From Lantana camara (taxonomy: Eukaryota > Streptophyta > Magnoliopsida > Lamiales > Verbenaceae): DNA of 64,000 bases. Positions within the stretch are counted from its first letter, which is position 1. Each line of letters starts with the position of its first letter. The notes under the pieces are model-generated. The model worked only from the letters and a program-made list of their open reading frames with translations. It was not told the DNA's origin and made no database searches. The stretch spans positions 59,799,501 through 59,863,500 of the forward strand of contig CM074862.1 in the NCBI GenBank assembly GCA_037501455.1. Direction: 5' to 3'. Position numbers and translations under genes: made by a program. This document shows positions 49,578-59,883 of this stretch, one piece after another.

Positions 49578-49782
49578 GGGAACGGCCGTTCCAGGTTTTA
49601 GTTCAAAGTGGGAAGGGCCGTTCCCGCCTCCCCGAAGTGCTCCCCGAAGATGGGAACGACCGTTCCCGTCTGTGAGACAAAGTGGGAATGGTCGTTCCCC
49701 TCCTCGCCGCCTGCATAATATTCAAATCAATGGGAACGGCCGTTCCCCATTTACAAAGGGAACGGGAAGGGCCATTCCCGTT
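49578..49782 (-). repeat. LTR dyad array, six units (GGGAAC/GTTCCC type)
   Basis: Units start at 49578, 49610, 49652, 49684, 49732 and 49764, steps 32, 42, 32, 48 and 32. Typical units are GGGAACGGCCGTTCCC and GGGAACGACCGTTCCC. The sequence is unrelated to GTGACAC, yet unit number, array length (205 bp) and paired spacing match the arrays at 30066 and 51397. Confidence 0.85.
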
Positions 49783-51396
49783 TTACAGAAGATGCAGTAG
49801 CAGGGGAGAAGAACAGGGGAGCTACGGACCAAGCTCCCAAAGCTCCCAAAACACTCATAATCCATCCCATATATTATAATTCATGCAAGGAAATACATAT
49901 ACATGTCTAAGATACCACAAAGCTTGATATAAACCCTCAAATCCTCCCTAATCTTCAAGGATCATGAATTTCAAGTTCACATATGTATCTATCATATAAC
50001 ACCAATTCTTCCCATAATTCAAGCATGATTTCAATCTATAATCAAATATTCATGCTTCTAACAACCAAAACACATAATAATCCATCTAACCTCAAACCCT
50101 AGCTTCATGAATTATCATCAAGAATTCACATATATGATCATATAGACCTTTAAGTGAAAATAGATGGAAAAGATGATGAATATGGTTGCTTGAGCTTGAA
50201 TTCCCTAGCTTTCTTGTAAAAATAGCTTGAAGATGAAGGATTTCTCTTCTTCCTTTTTCATGGTTTTGGCTCCGTAGAGAGAGCAAGGAGGGATGATGAT
50301 TTTTAGATGAAAATGAATGAAGATGATAAAAGGGAAGCATGTATCGATATATCTCTTGAAGAGATATGATTTTTGCAATTAAATCCCTAATGTTTGTAAG
50401 TCATGCAACTAAGGGTGTCAAGTTTGGAAAGTGATCATTTTAGTCCTCAAAAGTTTTCATGCAATTTAGTCCCTCAATTGAAATGAATGAGCATTTAAGG
50501 ACAATTTGGCAATTAAAATACATTCGGCAATTAACTCATGTAACAATAAATTCAATATGTAACATAATCCCCAAGTTGGCATACATTTCATATATTTTCA
50601 CGTAATCAGGTTGGATCACAATTTATAAAATTAATATAACATGTATAAATTAAATAAATAAAAATAATAAAATAAAATCCTAACGCTCGAAACCCACACG
50701 TGTCGAGCGTATCTGACTGTCTGAAAATCGGGGCGTTACATAATTGATCTTTTTCCATGAGATTTAGGACTTAATTGCATGACTTATGAATTGGAGGGAT
50801 TAAATTGCAAATTGTGCTTAGATTTATAATATCTAGCTTATATCCCTTTTATTGCATACAAACATTTACACACTTGATCACTTCTCTCTTTCCCTTATCC
50901 CGATCTAAACCCTACCAAGAAGAGAAGGGATTTCAACCATTCAAGCTATATTTGTGAAGGAAGTTTGGATTAGGAGCATCATCATCATCGTATCTTCATC
51001 CTTTCTTCTATTTCTTCCATTTAAGGTAACCTTGGAGATTTATATGAATTCTTGAATCTTGAGTAGTAACTAGAGATTATGGTTTAAGCTTGTTTAGTTA
51101 TGTTTTACTTGGTGGAAGCATGAATACTTGGTTATAGCTTGAATTTAATGTACATATCATGAAGTTTATAAGCTTGGAGCATGAGTTCATTTATGGGTTT
51201 CAAATGATGAATTCTTGATGATCTAATGTGGAAATATGTGTTTTTATGAATTGTTATTGATTTATTTGCATGCTAGTAGGTGTATATCATGGTATTTGAG
51301 CATGTTGATGTGGGTTTGATCCATTTTTGGATATGGGAGTTTTGGTTCGTTGTTGTTCTGCTGTTATGCCCTGTTTTTTTTTTCTGCTACGTACTG

Positions 51397-51607
51397 TTGA
51401 CACGGGCGTGTCAACTTTTCCCTCTTCAGCGTGACACGGGGGTGCACGTTGGTCTGGTTTTTCTGTACCGTGACACTGGGGTGTCACGGTTTGCTTTGTA
51501 TTGGTGACACAGGCGTGTCACCTTCTGTTTTCATGCATATTGTCCACTGTACCCAGACACGGGGGTGTCACGGCTTAGTGTATATTTGTGACATAGGCGT
51601 GTCACTC
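51397..51607 (+). repeat. LTR dyad array, six units
   Basis: Cores start at 51398, 51432, 51471, 51505, 51555 and 51589, steps 34, 39, 34, 50 and 34. The first unit is GTTGACACGGGCGTGTCAAC; the third has ten-base arms ACCGTGACAC and GTGTCACGGT; the fourth has GGTGACAC with GTGTCACC. Outer base pairs differ between units but stay complementary. Confidence 0.85.
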
Positions 51608-52955
51608 TCTGTTTTCATGCATATTTTGGTTACATGCTACTGTACGTGCTATGCTCCTATGTGAATCTTTGAATTAATTTGATTGAAAATGTGGAATTGT
51701 GAGTTCGAATGACTTGATTATATGATTGCACGTTATGTTACGCCGTTTGTCCTAATTGGTTCATTGAGTCGTGTCTTATGTACACTTGTCTTTGTTGCAC
51801 AGACCAGCACACCAGTGACGTGGAGTGGGCTTCTTAGGCCGTGTCTTTCTCTTTATTTTGTCGGTATAGGTGAGGTTTAATTTCTAGATATATAGGACCA
51901 TTACAACCCTATGTGATGTTTTAAGCCAAAAGGTATCTATATATCTATAGTTTTCCATACTCTATTGATTTTCAACTGATTTACTGAAGTGTACTGTATT
52001 GATTGATCGTGTTTTGGGCGAGTATATTGTACCGTGCACTGTGGGCCCGAGAGTTAGTGTTTGAGCCAACCGGGAAAGCATGGGCTGACGGGTAACTCTT
52101 ACACCCCTCTCAACCGTGGGGATGAACCCTGAATCCACCAGGAGGTTTGGTGGAGGAAGGAGTCCCGTGTGTGGGAGTCATGTTCCCGACGTACACCGTG
52201 TTTACCGTGGATGGATCGGGCCTTGCAAACCCACCATCATTGGAGGAAGAAGGAGTCACTGAAACTGCTACGTGTGCACTGTAATTGATTGTGTGATCAC
52301 TTAATTAATTAATTAAAAGTATCGTGATTGTACACTGTCGGAGTAAGGTTGGAGAATTGCCCTCACTCGCCGGGGCACTAATTGATTGATTGAAATTGAT
52401 TAAATTGTTAAATCTGATAGTTGTAATCTCGGGCGAGCTCTATGTTGTTTTGAACTTAGATTGATTTCGGTTATAAAACCTTACCCGAGGTTACGACTTG
52501 CATGTAATCTGCGCTTATATCTATTATGCCCCTCGCTCTGTCTGTGGTAGACTGACACCTCACCTTTCAGTTTTGCAGGTTGTGTGCTAGGCGGGATTGG
52601 TGTCGAGTCAAGTCTTTCTTTTCGGGTCTAGCACGTGTCCATCCTACTTTATTGCATATGTATTGTTATTTTTGGATTATATGAAATGTTATGTATTTGA
52701 GAGATGATAATGTATTGATAGGAATTTAGAAATGGTTTGCTTGATAAATGCTCGTGAATAGCAGGCTTATGTTTATTCCTTTTTGCATTGTGGTAATTGG
52801 TTTGGGGTTAGTCCCGCCTAGCTAGTCAAGTCTTTATTTTCTTGTCACCCGTTCGCTATGGCTCAGTTCATGTATGGATTGTCCGTTTCATATGTGGACT
52901 GAGCTATAGTGCGGGGGATGTGGCACCTTTGCGCTCCGGGTGTTACATCCTACGG

Positions 52956-52973
52956 TGGTATCAGAGCCTGGTT
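52956..52973 (+). promoter_or_regulatory. Primer binding site (initiator Met tRNA)
   Basis: TGGTATCAGAGCCTGGTT lies 8 bp after the 5' LTR end. Confidence 0.9.
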
Positions 52974-53208
52974 GCAAAACCGGGTCTCTAGTGTCGTGTC
53001 GTGTCGAGTCTAGGTCATGCGGCATAGGAATTATTTGTCAACTTGAGAGTCTTGCATCTTTAACTGAAATTATTTTACTTATTTGAAATTATTTGAATAA
53101 CTTGAAGTCTTTGAATTATGTGAATTATTTGTGACTTGAGACTTAATTGTAACCATTAGCATCCACTAATGCCACATGCATCCTTAGTGTCTTGAATACA
53201 GGATGCAC

Positions 53209-54168
53209 TGAGGTCGTCATCATCGTGATCGTTCTCAGGGACATCGACATCGTCGGCATCATCATCGAGAGAGATCACCACCCCCTCCTGCTCAACCACA
53301 GGACTTCATGAATGTTGTGGTTGGCCTTATAGATTAGAGGATGAGAGAGCATGTTCCTCCCGCACCGCCTGCTCCACCGGTGCAATTAGAAGCACCTATC
53401 TCAACTATACTTCGGGAATTCCAGAATCAACACCCTCCTAAATTCTTCCACGGAAATGATACCGAGGCGGAGATGTGGTTAAAGGAAGTAGAGAGAATTT
53501 GGGAGCTTATACCATGTGAGTCTCGAGAGAAAGCTCGTTGCACCATTAAATTGATCCAAGGAAAGGCTTACTCTTAGTGGGAAAGTACTAAGATAGTGTT
53601 GGAGGCCGTCGGGGAGGAAATTAATTGGGAGGTCATTACTCGAGAGTTTAGGAACAAGTTCATTCCACCTTCAGCACGTACTAGGAGATTGAAGGAGTTC
53701 ACAGAATTAAAGCAAGGAAGGATTTCAGTTTCGGAGTATATAGCCGAGTATGAGAGGCTATCTCGCTATGCACCTAATATAGCGAGTGATGACTTTCATA
53801 AAGCAATGCAGTTTGTGCAAGGACTTCGACCGGACATACAGGAGGCATTAGAAGCGGTCAATACAAGCACGTGGGCCAAAGCTACTATCAAAGCTTTGAA
53901 AGTTGAGGATGCCGTAAATGCTAGGAGTTCTACCTCACGAGCGGGATCGACTCAGAAGACTCCACCTAAACCGGCTTTGTCAGTATCTCCAGAAAAACCT
54001 CTCTGCACTTATTGTGGATGTGACACCCACACTTATGATGGTTGTAGGAAGCGGTTGCGTCTGTGTTTCCGTTGTGGGAGTGCTGAACATCAGATATATA
54101 CATGTCCGGAGCGACAAGAACTATCCACCGGGGGTCAACGACCATTGAACAGGCAAGAACAACGGTGA
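53209..54168 (+). pseudogene. Gypsy gag with zinc knuckles, three in-frame stops
   Basis: From an ATG at 53209 one frame runs to 54168, broken only by TGA at 53215, TAG at 53335 and TAG at 53575. It has an arginine/histidine-rich N-terminus, a retrotransposon gag domain (FFHGNDTEAEMWLKEVERIW, later RRLKEFTELKQG and FVQGLRPDIQ), a Cys-rich stretch CTYCGCDTHTYDGC and a CCHC zinc knuckle CFRCGSAEHQIYTC. The family resembles chromovirus-type gypsy gag, which forms the particle and binds element RNA. The stop at 53575 sits where a tryptophan is expected (G-to-A). No protease or later domain follows; the polypurine tract comes 280 bp downstream. Confidence 0.9.
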
Positions 54169-54346
54169 ACGGTACATCTAAACATGCATATCACGTGCAT
54201 CATACGCTTTCTTATTTTATATATTTGTATTCCTTGTGTTTGCCATTTGTTTTTGTGTGAATAATTTAAATGTTGATCTTCCTACTTGCTCCATATGTGA
54301 CGTTGTATGTAAGTGTTATTTAAGTTTGTGCGTGGTGTGTTTGTGT

Positions 54347-54418
54347 GAGAGACGGGGTTCTCTCTTCTGTGTGAGAGACGGGGTGCTCTCTTGTTTATTG
54401 AGAAACGGGGCTTTCTCA
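54347..54418 (+). repeat. Array of three hairpins with CGGGG loop before the polypurine tract
   Basis: Units GAGAGACGGGGTTCTCTC (54347), GAGAGACGGGGTGCTCTC (54373) and TGAGAAA...CGGGGC...TTTCTCA (54399). The third stem differs from the first at facing positions and still pairs perfectly. Same location relative to the polypurine tract as the six-unit array at 834. Confidence 0.8.
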
Positions 54419-54445
54419 TTAATTGTTTGGGGACCAGGTCCTTTT

Positions 54446-54458
54446 AAGGAGGGGTGAT
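54446..54458 (+). promoter_or_regulatory. Polypurine tract
   Basis: AAGGAGGGGTGAT lies directly 5' of the 3' LTR. Confidence 0.85.
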
Positions 54459-56801
54459 TGTAACGCCCCAATCTTTCAATTATGCAATATGTGATTTAAT
54501 GTGAAATAATTGCCAATTATGACTTAATTGCTTAATTACTTAATTGATCACTTCATAAGCTTAGGGACTTAATTTCATGAAATAGTCTCGGACTTAATTG
54601 ATCTTTTTCCATGAGATTTAGGACTTTATTGCATGACTTATGAATTGGAGGGATTAAATTGCAAATTGTGCTTAGATTTATAATATCTAGCATATATCCC
54701 TTTTATTGCATACAAACATTTACGCACTTGATCACTCCTCTCTTTCCCTTATCCCGATCCAAACCCTACCAAGAAGAGAAGGGATTTCAACCATTCAAGC
54801 TATATTTGTGAAGGAAGTTTGGATTAGGAGCATCATCATCATCATATCTTCATCCTTTCTTCTATTTCTTCCATTTAAGGTAACCTTGGAGATTTATATG
54901 AATTCTTGAATCTTGAGTAGTAACTAGAGATTATGGTTTAAGCTTGTTTAGTTATGTTTTACTTGGTGGAAGCATGAATACTTGGTTATAGCTTGAATTT
55001 AATGTACATATTATGAAGTTTATAAGCTTGGAGCATGAGTTCATTTATGGGTTTCAAATGATGAATTCTTGATGATCTAATGTGGAAATATGTGTTTTTA
55101 TGAATTGTTATTGATTTATTTGCATGCTAGTAGGTGTATATCATGGTATTTGAGCATGTTGATTTGGGTTTGATCCATTTTTGGATATGGGAGTTTTGGT
55201 TCGTTGTTGTTCTGCTGTTATGCCCTGTTTTTTTTTTCTGCTACGTACTGTTGACACGGGCGTGTCAACTTTTCCCTCTTCAGCGTGACACGGGCGTGCA
55301 TGTTGGTCTGGTTTTTCTGTACCGTGACACTGGGGTGTCACGGTTTGCTTTGTATTGGTGACACGGGCGTGTCACCTTCTGTTTTCATACATATTGTCCG
55401 CTATACCCAGACACGGCGGTGTCACGGCTTAGTGTATATTTGTGACACGGGCGTGTCACACTCTGTTTTCATGCATATTTTGGTTGCATGCTACTGTACG
55501 TGCTATGCTCCTATGTGAATCTTTGAACTAATTTGATTGAAAATATGGAATTGTGAGTTCGAATGACTTGATTATATGATTGCACGTCATGTTACGCCGT
55601 TCGTCCTAACTGGTTCATTGAGTCATGTCTTATGTACACTTGTCTTTGTTGCACAGACCAGCACACCAGTGACGTGGAGTGGGCTTCTTAGGCCGTGTCT
55701 TTCTCTTTATTTTGTCGGTACAGATGAGGTTTAATTTCTAGATATATAGGACCATTACAACCCTATGTGATGTTTTAAGCCAAAAGGTATCTATATATCT
55801 ATAGTTTTCCATACTCAATTGATTTTCAACTGATTTACTGAAGTGTACCGTATTGATTGATCGTGTTTTGGGCGAGTATATTATACCGTGCACTGTGGGC
55901 CCGAGAGTTAGTGTTTGAGCCAACCGGGAAAGCATGGGCTGACGGGTAACTCTTATACCCCTCTCAACCGTGGGGATGAACCCTGAATCCACCAGGAGGT
56001 TTGGTGGAGGAAGGAGTCCCGTGCGTGGGAGTCATGTTCCCGACGTACACCGTGTTTACCGTGGATGGATCGGGCCTTGCAAACCCACCATCATTGGAGG
56101 AAGAAGGAGTCATTGAAACTGCTACATGTGCACTGTAATTGATTGTGTGATCACTTAATTAATTAATTAAAAGTATCGTGATTGTACACTGTCGGAGTAA
56201 GGTTGGAGAATTGCCCTCACTCGCCGGGCCACTAATTGATTGATTGAAATTGATTAAATTGTTAAATCTGATAGTTGTAATCTCGGGCGAGCTCTATGTT
56301 GTTTTGAACTTAGATTGATTTCGGTTATAAAACCTTACCCGAGGTTACGACTTGCATGTAATCTGCGCTTATATCTATTATGCCCCTTGCTCTGTCTGTG
56401 GTAGACTGACACCTCACCTTTCAGTTTTGCAGGTTGTGTGCTAGGCGGGATTGGCGTCGAGTCAAGTCTTTCTTTTCGGGTCTAGCACGTGTCCATTCTA
56501 CTTTGTTGCATAAGCATTGTTATTTTTGGATTATATGAAATGTTATGTATTTGAGAGATGATAATGTATTGATAGGAATTTAGAAATGGTTTGCTTGATA
56601 AATGCTCGTGAATGGCAGGCTTATGTTTATTCCTTTTTGCATTGTGGTAATTGGTTTGGGGTTAGTCCCGCCTAGCTAGCCAAGTCTTTATTTTCTTGTC
56701 ACCCGTTCGCTATGGCTCAGTTCATGTATGGATTGTCCGTTTCATATGTGGACTGAGCTATAGTGTGGGGGATGTGGCACCTTTGCGCTCCGGGTGTTAC
56801 A
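54459..56801 (+). mobile_element. 3' LTR of the gag-only element, 2343 bp
   Basis: Intact LTR from TGTAACGCCCCAATC to GGGTGTTACA, differing from the 5' copy by a small percentage of substitutions. It shows the uninterrupted GACTTAATTGATC site where the solo LTR entered the other copy. Confidence 0.95.
55251..55462 (+). repeat. LTR dyad array, six units
   Basis: Same six units and spacing as 51397-51607 with a few substitutions, some improving and some weakening the arms. Confidence 0.85.
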
Positions 56802-57415
56802 TCCTTAGTCTAATAAATAATTAATTATGAATTAATTAATTATTAGCTTTAAATTATTTATTAGGAATAAATAAAATTAATTAAAATATTTAAGAGAGTT
56901 TGATATTATATTCTTGCTTGACAAGTTGGTCAAAACGAGACTTTTGGTCAAAGTAAGAGTCTTTCTATCCAAGCAAGAAATCCCTTAGCTAAAATGGTTA
57001 GGAAACCTTGTCCAACAAGCATAAGGGGTTCGAACCCCTTAGCCTATATATACATGGGGTTTAAATCCCATAAGGGATTGATAGACAATCTCCTTCTCCA
57101 AATTACTACACATTAAACCCTAGAGCCTAAACACCAAATATAGAACTAGCAAGCATCCTCCCTGTTTGGATCGTGATCGAGGTTGGTGGACTAATTCTCT
57201 AGAGGGTTGCTTTCGTGAAATTTTGAAAGATTCGAAGGAGCTTGGGCACTTGCCGCTTGAAGACCGTTTGTGGGCGGCTCAAACGTGTCAATAAGCTTCT
57301 ATCTAAGTGAGTTTCTTAGAACCCTACGAATTTGGGAATAAGAATTGCAAGATTTGATTTTATTTTGGGAAAATTTTAAATTCCATTGCGTTACTGTTTC
57401 TGTTTTTTCCCAACA

Positions 57416-58761
57416 AGTGGTATCAGAGCCACCTTGCAAGGCTTATTTCTGATTCGTCTCTTTTTTTTCCTGAATTTGCTAGAAATTCTTAGATTTAGAT
57501 GCGATTGAGTATTCATGAGTTTTTTAGAAATCTAAGAAAAATTGAATCTATGTTTTTCCTAAAATTTCTGAAAAACGTTTTCTGAAACCTTTTGATTAAA
57601 AATCGTTTTGAATCAAATTAGATTGAATCGTCTTTTAATTTTACGGATTGTTTTGATTTTTGAACTGAAAATACGAAACATGAAATCGCGTTACGAAAAC
57701 GCGAGCCCAGGCGTGCTAAAGTGTCGCACACCCAGGCCCGCACACCACCCCGCCATCACCGCGCGCCTCGTGCAGGTGAGCCCGCACACGCCTCCCAGCC
57801 ACTCCCGCAACCACGCGGGAGAAATCCTGGGTGCGCCTAGGCGCGTCCGCCCATCACCTCCGGCATCCACGCTGGAGCGTGTCTGCCCAGCGCGGCCCGG
57901 GTAGCTGCGCGCAGAACGTGCGTGCTGTGCGCGACGCGTGTGGCAGCCTAGGCAGGTGGGTGGGCGGGGCGGGCTGACCCGTTCATGGTGCGTTTCCGAT
58001 TTTCATGTTTAATCCAATCCGATCCTGATTTAATTTTCTTTTTAAAATCTGTTTTATCAAAATTAATTTTATTTTTGATATAATTTTAAAATTGGGATTT
58101 TTATAAAATTAAACGAATTTAATTTTTGGGACAAATTACACTTATTATTTTAGAAATAATGAAGATATAAAATTATTAATTTTCATAAATTAATTCAAAT
58201 TTTATTGGTTTAATATTTCTTGGATTATTTGAAAAGACTCATGAATAAGAATTGCATCTAGTTCGTATTTCAAGTTATTAGAAGTTGAAGCGAGAATTTT
58301 AATTTATTGGTTAAATTTAAATTCATGCAATTTATGCATGTTAGGTGATCATAGGTTTTAGTCTTGTGATGTTTTAATTTATGCACATGAATGGTTTAAA
58401 TTAGGGTTGGAGCCCCATAGTTGCGTTTTTCAATTGGGGTCGGTGCCCCACTTATGTGCATACTGTTATGTGTTTATTATGTGGCTTTCCAGATTACTGT
58501 TTTATTAAGGCCGGGGTATGCCCCGTGTATTTGTCTATGGCCAATATGAAGATTGAGCCATATTACTTTATGCAAAGAGAGTAGATTATAGGAAAGTGAG
58601 GTTTTCTATTTTACTTTGAAGATTTGCACCCATGGAGTAAGATGGATCCACACAACAAGTAACATGGAGGTCATAAAGTGTAGACCCCTCAAATTGTTAG
58701 GGAGGGTTGCTATTATTTTCCATTTAGGTCGTAGATTCTGTGATTCCCTACGTGTTTTGAA
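57416..58761 (+). mobile_element. Copia B leader with primer site and GC-rich block
   Basis: The primer site is at 57418-57435. The rest is non-coding leader, AT-rich except for 57690-57985, which is strongly GC-rich with CGCG and GCGC runs. A block around 58390-58530 repeats GGGGTCGGTGCCCC-like and GGGGTATGCCCCG-like short inverted repeats. No gene is recognised. Confidence 0.7.
57418..57435 (+). promoter_or_regulatory. Copia B primer binding site
   Basis: TGGTATCAGAGCCACCTT lies two bases after the LTR end CCCAACA. It confirms that 45921-57415 is the 5' LTR. Confidence 0.9.
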
Positions 58762-59883
58762 ATAGCAACCAAAAACCCTCTAGTATCGATCCTCGAGTCA
58801 AACAAGTTGACTGGTCCCAACTATTGTGATTGGCTTAGGAATCTAAAAATCGTTCTAGATTCCGAAAAGAGAACTTATGTTCTCTACGAGGCGGAGCCTG
58901 TTCCCGAAGTGGAAGCTCCGACCCGGGCTGAGCGGGACGCGATCCAGAAGTGGAAGGATGATAATCTTCAAGCCCGTTGTCTCATGCTTGCTAACATGTC
59001 TCCGGACATGCAAAGACAACATGAGTCCATGGAATTCGCTTGGGAGATTTACGACCACTTAGAGCAACTTCACCGCCCTCATGAGCGTGTCACAAGGTAT
59101 AAAACCTCAAAAGAATTGTTCCATTTGAGAATGAGGGAAGGTACGAGTATCTATGAATATGGACTCAAGTTTCTAGCTCTTACTGAGAAACTTGCTTCCA
59201 TGGACATGCCACTGAGAGATGAGCTTTCGGTGGATTTGTTGCTAGCTTCGCTCCCACCATCATTCAACCCTTTTGTCCTTAACTTCAACATGAATCATGC
59301 AAATGCTAGTATAGCTGAGCTGATTAGTCAGCTTGTGACTGTTGAAAGCACGATCACGAAGGACAATAAGGTTATGATGGTCACAACTCCATCTTCTCCT
59401 AAGCCTTCTAAAGGCAACGGCAAGAAAGCCCAAAAGAAGAAGAAGTCTCTTAGGCTCAATGGAGACATCATGAAGGGAAAAGCCTATAAGAAGAAACGTG
59501 ATCAGAAAGAGGACGTTTGCTTCCATTGTGACAAACCAGGGCATTGGAGGAGAAAATGCCAAGAGTACAAGGCTACTCTAAAGAAAGGTATGTTTCTCGT
59601 TGAAGTAAATCTTTCTATTAATTCTAACTCTTGGGTACTTGATACAGTTGTGGATCTCATATCTGTAATGATTTACAGATGCTAAGTGAGGTTCGACAAC
59701 TCAAAGGAGGAGAATGTGTCTTGAAAATTGGAGATGGCTCAACCGTTGAGGCTCAAGCTTTAGGCACAATTAGATTAGATTTAGGTCATTTTAAATTAGT
59801 TTTAAGTAAAGTCCTTTTGTACCAGACGTTATTCGTAGTATAATTTCAATTCCAATACTTGATTGTGAAGGCTATGAAATTAA
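58762..59883 (+). pseudogene. Ty1/copia gag and protease (copia B), broken
   Basis: The frame opens at 58762 with ATA where the family start ATG is expected, then runs to 59685: a UBN2-type copia gag (LTGPNYCDWLRNLK, then LFHLRMREGTSIYEY), a lysine-rich linker and a CCHC zinc knuckle CFHCDKPGHWRRKC. The protease begins with SWVLDT, the catalytic aspartate region, where a one-base loss near 59647 shifts the frame. A second shift lies near 59816. The reading is interrupted at 59883 by a copia solo LTR and continues at 62029. Confidence 0.9.

Larger units (their letters stand above)
48015..50740 (-). mobile_element. Solo gypsy LTR, 2726 bp, minus strand
   Basis: Runs TGTAGCACCCCGG to CGGGGCGTTACA with a perfect 5-bp duplication TAATT (48010-48014 and 50741-50745). 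It is a separate LTR family with its own dyad motif (GGGAACGGCCGTTCCC) but the same cassette layout. A block of about 110 bp is repeated nearly three times at 48780-49085 (GGTTGGACGGACAACCACC phrases). Confidence 0.95.
47874..52947 (+). mobile_element. 5' LTR of the gag-only element, split by a solo LTR
   Basis: Starts TGTAACGCCCCAATC and ends GGGTGTTACA. Without 48015-50740 and one 5-bp target copy it is 2343 bp, exactly the length of the 3' LTR. It has a donor-like AAG|GTAACC after 51025, dyads 51397-51607, an exon-like block 51803-51869, an acceptor-like site before 52579, and stem arms at 52586 and 52812. Confidence 0.95.
47874..56801 (+). mobile_element. Gag-only gypsy element (TR-GAG type) inside the copia B LTR
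   Basis: LTRs of 2343 bp flank a 1511-bp interior that has a primer site, a gag frame, a hairpin array and a polypurine tract but no pol. Net length without the nested solo LTR is about 6.2 kb. Flanks are TATTT (left) and TCCTT (right), an imperfect duplication; in copia A the uninterrupted site reads GGAGATATTTAGTC. It would rely on enzymes of another element. Confidence 0.9.
45921..57415 (+). mobile_element. Copia B 5' LTR, interrupted by a MITE and a gypsy element
   Basis: The LTR starts at GGTTAGGAATAG (TG expected) and ends TTTTCCCAACA, followed at once by a primer site. Removing the MITE (45930-46587 with one target copy) and the gypsy element (47874-56801) leaves about 1.9 kb matching the copia A LTR in order, with roughly 90 bp near 57215-57310 that copia A lacks. 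It contains an AATTAATTA-rich stretch and a RY-rich end. Confidence 0.85.

Noticed and set aside
49450..49800. 116-codon frame with repeated GNGRS-like text
   Set aside because: It is a translation of the GGGAACGGCCGTTCCC dyad array in a solo LTR.
57608..57904. 98-codon frame in the GC-rich copia leader
   Set aside because: Lack of stops follows from GC content; no similarity to any known protein, and it lies upstream of the real gag.
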